DNA of 64,000 nt, from positions 42,935,861 through 42,999,860 of the forward strand of contig OY744613.1 of NCBI GenBank assembly GCA_963556255.1, in the 5' to 3' direction. The position numbers were made by a program, and so were the translations under genes. The notes under the pieces were generated by a model, which was given only the letters and a program-made list of their open reading frames with translations, was not told where the DNA came from and made no database searches. The stretch is from Allolobophora icterica. Lineage: Eukaryota > Annelida > Clitellata > Crassiclitellata > Lumbricidae. Of this stretch, positions 55,126 to 64,000 are shown piece after piece (the first letter of the stretch is position 1; each line of letters starts with the position of its first letter).

Positions 55126-56264
55126 AGAGACGCTGAGAGGATACCCGGGATATCGGTTCAGGCCCGGATAATCTTGTGTATAGGTTTCACAAGTAATGTT
55201 CGGTTGAGTTGAAGGAAAAGAAGAAAAAACGAAATGCCAACAATCTTTGCCTACGGTATTGAAGTAGTTTTGTGTCAAACGATTATTATTTTGTTATCAT
55301 TCGCATAATTATAGCAATAGAGCCCACTGTAAATAGACTGCAGTTCTTTAACTGGACATCAGATTTATCTTCAGGAGGTGCTGTTGGTCATAACGAAGTG
55401 GTGTCATGTGGTTGTTTCAGTTTTGCTGTCGGAAAGTATTCGTTGCTGTCTTTTTTCATGTGAACACCTCATGAAATAGGACTATATTTGGAAGGCGGAT
55501 GGTTAAGAGATGACTATAGGAGATTTGGTAATCTGGTATATGGTTTGGACATAGGTCTTCATTGGCCTATTCCAGGGACGACAGCTAGCTCTCTGTTCCT
55601 TCTCCAATCAGGTACAGTATTGCAGAGGCATAGGCCAGTGTAGATTTTACTCGTGGGTAAAATTATGTGCTCAGAGTTACTGAGAGTTTCCTACATTCAG
55701 TGTTCTTGAAAACTAACCCTGAGAGATCTGAGTCCGCCATGACTGGTGAAATTGTCGAGTTCTTACGTAAGTTTATATTTACAATTATTATCATAATGGA
55801 AGTGCCATAATCTGTTCATCGTAGTTCTTGTAATTAAAATATCTTTCATTTGAGAATCCGTTCTCATACCTCCCACATAAATTTCACCTAGTGTGAGCTA
55901 GTTCCTCGGCTTGATTTAGATTTGCTTGGTGTGGATATCCTACGTGGTGGAGAGACCGTTCTTGGATTCCGCACCTAGCTTACTCATTTTTTTCATTCCA
56001 TGCCGCCCGCCATCAACAACGCCAATCTAATTTCGGGTTCGAATCCCGCCCTCACTCTTACCCCAGCCGAGGAGACTGAGTTAGAGACATGGTATGCTGA
56101 GCATTATCCATTAACTCGTGTCAATGGAAGAATTTGCCACTGCATCTTAGACAAAATCGATGACATAATTTCCTGGCTCAAAGGAGACCTCGACTTCAGT
56201 TAACCACCTTTTGCTGAGACGTTATACGTGAAGCTTTGTTCCACTTCGTCGTGCTACTTTCCGA
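54927..56264 (+). repeat. Direct duplication, copy A (partner 57059-58308)
   Basis: Starts GGATCCACCGACTTGTCC and runs in parallel with 57059-58308, about 2.1 kb away, through GGATATCGGTTCAGG, CTGTCGGAAAGTATTCG and the ATGCCGCCC ORF. The sequences differ by scattered changes and small indels, so this is an older duplication or two insertions of one element. Confidence 0.8.
56000..56203 (+). CDS. Small ORF, copy A (MPPAINNANLISG type)
   Basis: The 67-codon frame shares its N-terminus (MPPAINNANLISGSNPA, TLTPAEETELETWYAEHYP) with the 91-codon frame at 58042. The sequence just upstream (ACCTAGCTTACTCATTT) also resembles that upstream of the gag-like fragment at 62 kb. I infer the N-terminus of a retroelement gag-like ORF. 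Many amino-acid changes between copies argue for decay. Confidence 0.35.
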   Translation: MPPAINNANLISGSNPALTLTPAEETELETWYAEHYPLTRVNGRICHCILDKIDDIISWLKGDLDFS

Positions 56265-56457
56265 TACTGTAACGACTGAGACTACATGGAAGCTATGGAA
56301 TAGTACAGTACTAGAGAATTATATGGAAAGCAAATCTGAACATAGGCCTCAGATTAGCATAGGATTAGGCTTTGTAATTTAGTATTATAGAAGAGATACA
56401 CCTTACGTTATATGTGTTTCATCCCCGATAGAGTTTGAATTCTAGTCTTCGCGTTTC

Positions 56458-56840
56458 AGGGTAAAGCAGTCTTTCCTCCGGACAGGTTGCTGGCCAATGG
56501 ATCCGGGGTAGGGGTTAAATTCGGTAGATTCTGCCAAATTGCTGTCCTATCGTTTGTTCCCATGTCGAGAAGCCTCGATGGACAACGTGACCACACCCAT
56601 GTGGGGAAAGTCCATATAAGCACGGGAATTGGGATTTGCGGCATTCTGGCAGGAGAACTTTTCTTGCCTGGATGACTGCGTGGCTGGTGAATGCTCTTCT
56701 AAATTCAATACGGGAAGTAACTTCATTGGGGTATGTCTATAGTGGGTTTACTTTAACATCTTATGATTATATTTTCAATTGTTGAAACTGAAATTCATTT
56801 CTCACATAAAATTATTTCATATTCTAATCATGCATTTACT
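56458..56840 (+). repeat. LTR-like repeat, related to 60701 and 61567
   Basis: Shares ordered blocks with the 60.7 and 61.6 kb copies: CACGTGACCACAC-like start, GGAAAGTCCATA, GGGATTTG, GGAAGTAACTTCATTG and TTTCAATTGTTG. It is more diverged than those two are from each other. Confidence 0.6.
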
Positions 56841-57058
56841 TAAGAAACATGACTTGGACATCAAATGCCTGTCAAACTTTAGACTCACTTCCAACCTTAA
56901 TAACATATTAAGCAAGCCATTGAAACGGAGCAATGCTAAATTGCGGCGAGAATGGGTAAAACAATGTGCTCAACGAAGGTCTGGTGAAACAACTGGCAGA
57001 TATGACGCTTACATATTTGGGTTGCGGCGAGGATGGGTAAAACAATGTGCTCAACGAA

Positions 57059-58308
57059 GGATCCACCGACTTGTCCAGATCACACGCGGAAAGGTTTGCA
57101 TTGCCAGGGCAACTCGATTTCCGATCCTTGTTGCTCGACGGTCCGCCACAGGCCGACCGTTGCAAGAAAGGACCGGTGGACGACCGTCTGACGGGAAGAG
57201 GAATCTTCGCATCGAAATTCCCAGTTGCCGTGGTCAGGCCATGGAACACGAGTTGTGCGTGCTGTAGTCGTGGCGCGCTGAGAGGATATCCGGGATATCG
57301 GTTCAGGTCCGGATAATCTCGTGTATAGGTTTCACAAGTAATGTTCAGTTGAGTTGAAGGAAAAGAAGAAAAAAACTACCAACATTCTTTGCCTACGGCA
57401 GTGAAGTAGTTTTGTGTGAAACGATTTTTATTTTATTATCATTCACATAATTATAGCAATAGCGCCCATTGTAAAATAGACTGCTGTTCTTTTCTAGGAC
57501 ATCAAATTTATCTCCAGGAGGTATTGTTGGTTATTACGAAGTGGTGTCAAGTGGTTGTTTCAGTTCGGCTGTCGGAAAGTATTCGTTGCTGTAATTTTTA
57601 TTGTGTGGACACCGCATGCAATAGGACATTATTTGGAAGGTGGATAGTTAAAAGTGACAATAGGAGATTTTGTAATTTGGTATATGGTTTGGACATAGGT
57701 CTTCATTAGCCTATTCCAGGTACGACAGCTGGCTGTCTGTTCCTATCAGCTATTGCAGAGGCATAGGCCAGTGTAGATGAAGTCTTTAAATAAGTAAAAT
57801 TCTGTGCTCAGAGTTGCTGAGAGTTTCCTACATTCAGTGTTCTTGAAAATTAACCCTGAGAGATCTGAGTCCGCCGTGACTGGTGAAATTGCCTTACGTA
57901 CATGTAAGTTCATATTTACTAAGTGTGAGCTAGTTCCTCCGCTTGATTTAGATTAGCTTGGTGTGGATATAGTCCATATCATACGTGGTGGAGAGAAAGT
58001 TCTTGGATTTCCATACCTAGCTTACTCATTTTTGTCATTTCATGCCGCCCGCCATCAACAACGCCAATCTCATTTCGGGTTCGAATCCCGCCGTCACTCT
58101 TACCCCAGCCGAGGAGACCGAGTTAGAGACATGGTATGCTGAACATTATCCATTCACTCATGTCAGTGGAGGAATTTTCCACTGTATATTAGACAAAATC
58201 GACGACATAATTGCCTGGCGCAACGGAGACCCCGACTTTCAGTCAACCGCCTTTTGCTGTGACGTTATACATACAGCTTCGTTCCATTTCGTCGTGTTAC
58301 TTTTCTAC
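57059..58308 (+). repeat. Direct duplication, copy B
   Basis: See copy A at 54927. Just before it, the block GGGTAAAACAATGTGCTCAA occurs twice (56953 and 57035), a small tandem duplication at the junction. Confidence 0.8.
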
Positions 58309-58317
58309 CTGCGTTAA
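58042..58317 (+). CDS. Small ORF, copy B
   Basis: 91 codons; the first 67 align with copy A. The extension (CCDVIHTASFHFVVLLFYL) is hydrophobic and lies where copy A has a stop, so it is probably read-through into non-coding DNA. Confidence 0.3.
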   Translation: MPPAINNANLISGSNPAVTLTPAEETELETWYAEHYPFTHVSGGIFHCILDKIDDIIAWRNGDPDFQSTAFCCDVIHTASFHFVVLLFYLR

Positions 58318-59730
58318 TTGTGAATTCGTCCCTTCTACTGCGCGTTCCCTCTGCCACACATGTTCGAAGAGACCCATATTCGTTTGCGTTTCCTTTCCAG
58401 TTTCGGTTTCATTGAGTTTATATTAGTTCCTCTATCGTGTTCCTGCTGTTTCATTTGTTTGGATCGTCTTATTTGTCTGCTTATCTGTCAGTACATTACG
58501 ACATTTATTGTCATTATTCTCGTTCGTTTTTGGGGGGTTTTCCTTATAGCTGCTTTCGAACCCAGGTTGGTTCATTTTTCACGGATGGACGGAATATGAT
58601 GATGAGAGGTTGTACAGAAAAGAGCAATAGGCTGGAGATGCGCTTAACTGACAAGATTGATAACAGTTAGCCATGTTGCGAACAGCGCCGATGGGAAAGA
58701 CCGCCGACCTCGGGCATAGAAGGCGAAGCCAGGACATGCAGCACAGGCGCTGTAGTGTGCAGAACCTGGATTCCGCACGAATTTAGGTAGCTCACTAACC
58801 GGTAAAATAAAAGCAATAGTATCCATGTATGCATAAAAGTAGGAATACCTAATAGAGTCGCTGGCTAGGTCTAACGCGATCGAACGACGAGCAAGGAATG
58901 GAATAGCCGAGCTGCAAATGCACAGAGCTCGGAAAGAAGGACAGAGGAAGAATGCGATTGGACGGGAACCAACGTGTTCTTTCAGTCGAGAGGGCTGCTG
59001 AAGAATCACCAGACAATAAAGTACTGCTGAAGATTTACCGAGTGTTAAAGTGCTGTCGTATCGAGGAGAATCGACCGCATTTACAGTGTAGATAAGGAAC
59101 CAAATAGAAGCTACTGTCACAGGAAGGAAGAAAGGAACGGACGTAACACAGACGTCCACAATCGAGGAGGTCGTCAGAAACTGGACAGCTTTCTGACTCG
59201 GTTGGACGCGAAGCTCCAGTGGAACGTGTCTGAATCCGGCGCGTATCTCTCGGTGATGGCCGCAGAACTCAGTCGCAGAGGCAGATATCTGTGCTATGCG
59301 TAGGCGTGGCTGGAACCCACTAGCGTGTTTAGACTAGATGGGGTGCTCGTATTCGTTCGTGTGCAAAATATTTAGACCAACCGACGCCGACCAGAAGAGT
59401 ATTTAAGAGCAATGTTAAGACTGTAAAGTCGCTCAGTCTGTGGGTCATGCTCTGTCGGTCGGAGTCGCTGATCGAAGGTCGTGCTGCTGAATAAACTACT
59501 CTTCAACATCTTCTTCCGTTGGTCGACATCCACGAATCTCGGGCGATCAACGCATACACTACACAAATAACATTAGTTTATAATACTGTAATGAGGATAT
59601 AAAGTCACTCCCACTTCTACACAATATTATTCCTATGTATCGCAGGTGGTCAGTCCAACACAATATGATTATGGGTTAATTTATTTTCTGTTAAATATTT
59701 GTCGTAATCAATGATGTAGTTGATGGCATT
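58309..59730. other. Stretch with a possible LTR end
   Basis: GTATTTAAGAGCAATG (about 59398), then GAATAAACTACTC (about 59489) and an ACACTACA end (about 59565) resemble the R-U5 part of a retroelement LTR. No partner copy is in the window. The antisense 171-codon ORF (58644-59159) has no domain and is probably chance. Confidence 0.35.
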
Positions 59731-60470
59731 ACAATAAGACATCGGAAAGAAAGTCATTGAAACAGAGCAATGCTATAAGACATCGGAAAGAAAGCCATCA
59801 AAACGGAGCAATGCTATTAGACATCGGAAAGAAAGCCATCAAAACGGAGCAATGCTTTAAGACATCGGAAAGAAAGCCTTCAAAACGGAGCAATGCTATA
59901 AGACATCGGAAAGAAAGCCATCAAAACGGAGCAATGCTATTAGACATCGGAAAGAAAGCCATCAAAACGGAGCAATGCTATAAGACATCGGAAAGAAAGC
60001 CATCAAAACGGAGCAATGCTATTAGACATCGGAAAGAAAGCCATCAAAACGGAGCAATGCTATTAGACATCGGAAAGAAAGCCATCAAAACGGAGCAATG
60101 CTATAAGACATCGGAAAGAAAGCCATCAAAACGGAGCAATGCTATTAGACATCGGAAAGAAAGCCATCAAAACGGAGCAATGCTATTAGACATCGGAAAG
60201 AAAGCCATCAAAACGGAGCAATGCTATAAGACATCGGAAAGAAGGCCATTGAAACGGAGCAATGCTATAAGACATCGGAAAGAAAGCCATCAAAACGGAG
60301 CAATGCTATAAGACATCGGAAAGAAGGCCATTGAAACGGAGCAATGCTATAAGACATCGGAAAGAAAGCCATCAAAACGGAGCAATGCTATAAGACATCG
60401 GAAAGAAAGCCATCAAAACGGAGCAATGCTATAAGACATCGGAAAGAAGGCCATTGAAACGGAGCAATAC
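59731..60470. repeat. 41-bp minisatellite, about 18 copies
   Basis: The unit is AAGACATCGGAAAGAAAGCC plus ATCAAAACGGAGCAATGCTAT. Two variants alternate (CTATAAGAC/CTATTAGAC and AAGCCATC/AGGCCATTG). Because 41 is not a multiple of three the array is open in one frame, giving a 184-codon repetitive ORF that is an artefact. Confidence 0.96.
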
Positions 60471-60700
60471 TCTCCATTCCTAGAAGGCCAGTTTGTTGCT
60501 ATGCAGGCTCGCTTGAGCGTAGTGCTTAACCCAGTACTAGAGAATTGTATGGAAAGGAAAACTGAACATAGGCCTCAGATCAACATAGGATCTGACTGTA
60601 TAATGGTGTTTTAGATGAGATACATGAATCCGGTTCACAAGTTCCTTTCGGTTGATTCTACCAAACTGCTGTCCTATATTTTGCTCCCTTATCGAGAAGC

Positions 60701-61141
60701 CTCGATGGAACACGTGACCACACACAAGCGAGGAAAGTCCATAAGCCTGGGAACTGGGATTTGTGGCATTCTGGCATAAGGACGTGTCTTGCTCGGATTG
60801 CTGCGCGGCTGGTGACTGTTCTTCCAAATTCCGTATGGGAAGTAACTTCATTGTGATATGTTTATATTGGGTTTACTTTTACACTTTATGGTTATAGTTT
60901 CAATTGTTGTAACTGGAATTCATTTCTTTTATTAAATTACTTCATATTCTAATAATACAATTCTCTTTTTCTTGTAACTAGTTCCCAGGTTAAGTAACGT
61001 AATTATACTGAGACAACTTAGCCTCGTCATAACTCGAATATCAGTTGCCACGAATATCTGTAATGAGCCTATAAATTCTATTAAAGTACAGCACACGCCT
61101 ACCTTATAAGTCCACATAGAATCCACGAAATAGAGAGATAA
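60701..61141 (+). repeat. LTR-like direct repeat, copy 1
   Basis: Nearly identical to 61567-62063 (start CTCGATGGAACACGTGACC, end AATCCACGAAATAGAGAG). The sequence upstream, 60530-60700, also matches 56300-56560. It may be the LTR of a small retroelement. Confidence 0.85.
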
Positions 61142-61566
61142 AATATTATGTCCGATCGCAAATAACTCCTGAGGAAGCATGAGGAAAATAGTAAACCAGA
61201 ATTACACGGCGTGGGTAAAAGGAGAAGTACATAGAGAGAGGAAGAAGTACCAAGAGAAACTTAGCACGACTAAGAAAGAGTCTCCAGCTCTAGCCTATAC
61301 CGATTCAGCGGAGGAAAGAATATAAAAAGGAAGGAGTTTTTGCACACAGTGTGAATGCTGACGTATTCGTTCAACGAAAATGAGTGGAAGCTTTGAACCA
61401 TACTATGGTAGAGTCGACTACATGGGTTACATTCACAACCTTACCTTTAATTCGACCCAAACCGCTGAAGGGTTGACACTCTCCTTGAAACATTTCACTG
61501 TATCGATGAAAAGCAATATTACCTACACATCCAAATCGAAAACAGAGAACATCGAGAAATCCTTCA

Positions 61567-62063
61567 CTCGATGGAACACGTGACCACACACAAGCGGGGA
61601 AAGTCCATAAGCCTAGGAACTGGGATTTGCGTCATTCTGGCAGAAGAACGTGTCTTGCTCGGATTGCTGCGCGGCTGGTGACTATTCTTCTAAATTCCGT
61701 ATGGGAAGTAACTTCATTGTGATATGTTTATATTGGGTTCTGTTCTTCTAAATTCCGTATGGGAAGTAACTTCATTGTGATATGTTTATATTGGGTTTAC
61801 TTTTACACTTTATGGTTATAGTTTCAATTGTTGTAACTGGAATTCATTTATTTTATTAAATTACTTCATATTCTAATAATACAATTCTCTTTTTCTTGTA
61901 ACTAGTTCCCAGGTTAAGTAACGTAATTATACTGAGACAACTTAGCCTCGTCATAACTAGAATATCAGTTGCCACGAATATCTGTAATGAGCCTATAATT
62001 CTATTAAAGTACAGCACACGCCTACCTTATAAGTCCATATAGAATCCACGAAATGGAGAGATA
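61567..62063 (+). repeat. LTR-like direct repeat, copy 2
   Basis: As copy 1, plus an internal tandem duplication of about 57 bp (TTCTTCTAAATTCCGTATGG occurs at about 61685 and 61743). Only 425 bases separate the two copies. A gag-like fragment follows, as expected downstream of a 5' LTR. Confidence 0.85.
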
Positions 62064-62276
62064 TGTCTTTAAATATGTGGATAGAAATAGTCAATATCAT
62101 ACGTGCTGGCGAAACTGTCTCGATCTTCGTACCTAGCTTTCACATTTGTTGTCATTGAAGTGTTATTTATTGCCGCCCTGTGGTTTCGTACTTTTAGTAA
62201 GGAGTTTACTTCTTCTTTTACACGCCTTTCTGAGCTTTTTATAAAGCGATTCATACTCCATGAGCAACCATAGAAA

Positions 62277-62844
62277 GACTTAGATAGCTTGTGGCAGGCT
62301 AGCCAGGCGGCAAACGAATCCGTGGCTAATTTCGCCGCTCGAGTCTCAGTTATAGCGGACCAATTGTCAATAGATGATGCATCTATTTTTATGATTACTC
62401 TTAATGGTCTGTTGCCTCCCATAAGGAATGCAGTTTTACAAAAAGGAGCGAAAACCCTCGATGAACTCTTGCTATCAGCTACCTTACTTGAAGTTGCTAC
62501 AGGTGCAGCTGATCCGTAATGCTGAAATCCTCAAGGCCTTGACAGCGATGCAACTTCAGCTAGAACGACTGAACAGTCCTTCTGCCTTGCCTGTGCGATC
62601 CAACCTGGGTAATCGTGAGGTTTCTTTTAATCTTCCCCTCGAGTCTTATCAACAGTCTGATGACGAGATAGACTATCCATCTCATTCTAACAGCTATACC
62701 TTTCCCTCACACGAGCTCTCAGACGACCAACCCTTAAGATCCGCCTTGCCTTACCGCTCCCGTTCCCATTCAGAACCCGACCGCTTGTGCGAACTGAAGG
62801 GTTTACTTCCAAACCCGTTAAGTCCAGTTTTTGTCAAAAATTAG
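62277..62844 (+). pseudogene. gag-like fragment of an LTR retrotransposon
   Basis: From 62277 the frame reads LWQASQAANESVANFAARVS, then GLLPPIRNAVLQKG and TLDELLLSATLLEVATGAA, the typical pattern of the Ty3/gypsy gag (capsid) domain. A frame change near 62515 leads to NAEILKALTAMQLQLERLN and a Ser-rich tail. Stops before 62277 and the frame change show it is dead. No protease or polymerase follows. Confidence 0.7.
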
Positions 62845-63191
62845 ATCTGGGCATCAACTGCTAGTCTATATGGCATTGCATGTTTTTATGTACAGTTGAG
62901 GGTCAAAACCGCTTAAGTGACTATAACTATGGCCCAGGTAAGTACTGCGGTGTTTCCAAAAGCCATTAAGTCCTACTTGGTTTCGTTTCCAAAAACTGTT
63001 ATATCTCACAGCCAAGGGCGTGACGTTTTCGAGGTCACATGATACGTGTTAACTCTAACGTGGCGGAAGGTATCTTCTGTGAAGATTATTCCGAGCTTGT
63101 TTTCCTTTTAATAAAAGCAGAAAGCGTAAGAGATGTCCAGTGAAGTGGAAGAAAAATATTTTGAAGGCAAAACGTCAAGGCGCAGAAGTAA

Positions 63192-63429
63192 AATCACCTG
63201 CTGCAATTAAACTGTGCTCATGTCGCAAAGCAATCCAAACTTTCGTGTTGCGTGAGCAAACTGCAACAAGCCGACATAGACCTGTTCTTTAGGCAGTTGT
63301 ACTCTACGACGGATAGACAGAAACAGGATGCTTTCTTGCTGAAATGTATGACTGTGCTGCATCCGGATCGCAAGCGTCTACGGAGACCGGATTCAAATAA
63401 TCATCGTTCCTTGACAGTGAAGTACCAGG
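63192..63429 (+). CDS. Possible coding exon of unknown protein
   Basis: One frame reads CAHVAKQSKLSCCVSKLQQ, then DIDLFFRQLYSTTDRQKQDAF and LHPDRKRLRRPDSNNH, ending at a donor-like CCAG|GTAAAT (63430). The Cys-rich start followed by FFxxLY and a Gln-rich helix recalls an unnamed domain common in uncharacterised invertebrate proteins. The acceptor is unclear and the upstream frame has a stop at about 63188. Confidence 0.35.
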
Positions 63430-63917
63430 TAAATGTTCTTTGTTAAGCTTGCTTAGGATATCGAAATCAGAGGCTGCACTGTACAATGTACAGACTCCAT
63501 GACTACGACCTCTTTGATACTGTGTGATAATAAAATGTGATACTTCTCCGACCCTGATTTTTATAAGAAGACTATCATGATATTGCGACTGAAATAAGAA
63601 ATGTCTATGCAGGTTTTCATAAAAAGATTACACTCCATGCATTTAGGCATTTCACATAGACCTACTATCTCGGTCTTGCCGATGGCTGGTAATTTCGTCT
63701 GCAGTAAGCTTACTTTCAGAAGGTGCGCTTGTGTTAGTATCGATGGACACAAACAGACGCATCGGACCGCTTAGACATCCGGACAACCAGACCCACACAC
63801 AGGCAGTCACCGAAACATTCTCTCCTTCGCACAACCTCGCCTCAACGCGGGCAAAAGACCAACGGCCAACAGTTGTTCGTACAAGCCCACCTTCACTCCC
63901 ACACTTTCAAGCTGCAG

Positions 63918-64000
63918 GATCTGCGTGGAGGAACCAACGTCGAGGCTGGTCTTAAATTGGTCCGTGAAGCAATGGCAATCTCAAAACGCCCTGGAGCGAA
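63918..64000 (+). CDS. VWA-domain exon at the window edge (partial)
   Basis: After a pyrimidine-rich stretch and AAGCTGCAG, the frame reads DLRGGTNVEAGLKLVREAMA then ISKRPGA, open to the edge. GGTN followed by a helix with AGLKLVREA is the MIDAS-Thr region of a VWA domain, and RPGA suits the loop before the next strand. It diverges from the eight VWAs upstream, so it belongs to another gene or a distant module. Confidence 0.6.

Noticed and set aside
58644..59159. 171-codon minus-strand ORF with hydrophobic segments
   Set aside because: No domain, no homologous copy in the window, and the surrounding DNA is repeat mosaic. Chance is the simpler reading.
59757..60311. 184-codon repetitive basic protein
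   Set aside because: Translation of the 41-bp minisatellite. The three phases of the unit are read in turn, which is expected by chance.

Overview
This is animal (metazoan) nuclear DNA. Short exons with GT-AG introns encode extracellular VWA and EGF domains, and the introns are full of eukaryotic transposons (piggyBac, hAT, pogo-like, CR1-like LINEs, tRNA-derived SINEs). The repeat mix and the frequent octamer TAGGCCTA suggest a non-vertebrate, probably marine, animal. I cannot name the phylum from sequence alone.

Positions 1-42531 (+ strand) hold the 3' part of one very large gene. I joined 23 exons from the sequence; every junction is GT-AG, all phases agree, and the joined frame is open for 2580 residues to a TAA stop. 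The order is mucin-like linker, VWA1, mucin, VWA2, mucin, VWA3, VWA4, giant Ser/Thr mucin, VWA5, EGF, VWA6, EGF, VWA7, EGF, VWA8, stop. VWA1-4 use the same three-exon cassette, and VWA3 and VWA4 are a recent tandem copy. VWA5 and VWA6 have lost the metal-site (MIDAS) residues. The mucin linkers carry seven copies of a 13-residue motif (consensus [13 protein letters not shown]) that I do not recognise. The protein is probably a secreted, glycosylated matrix or mucus protein. Its 5' end lies outside the window.

The introns hold many datable insertions with visible target-site duplications (TSDs): a decayed piggyBac (1598-4245); an antisense nine-finger C2H2 gene split by a foldback element (11556-12493, 8-bp TSD); hAT-type elements at 10653, 15059, 25625, 31760 and 37546; a TTAA-flanked element with eight YY1-like motifs in a head-to-head array (33334-34996); a pogo-like remnant with a PHD-type finger (38902-40174); a TTA-flanked MITE (40862-41319); and several CR1-like LINE 3' ends.

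Downstream of the gene, 43537-46097 is a 2.56-kb element of the same TTA-flanked family with an intact 336-codon ORF (coiled coil plus C2H2 finger). From about 47 to 63 kb the DNA is a mosaic of retrotransposon-like direct repeats, with an unrecognised 282-codon ORF (50444-51292), decayed gag-like pieces, a tandem duplication (54927/57059) and a 41-bp minisatellite (59731-60470). At the right edge (63918-64000) an exon of another VWA domain begins, so VWA genes may be clustered here.
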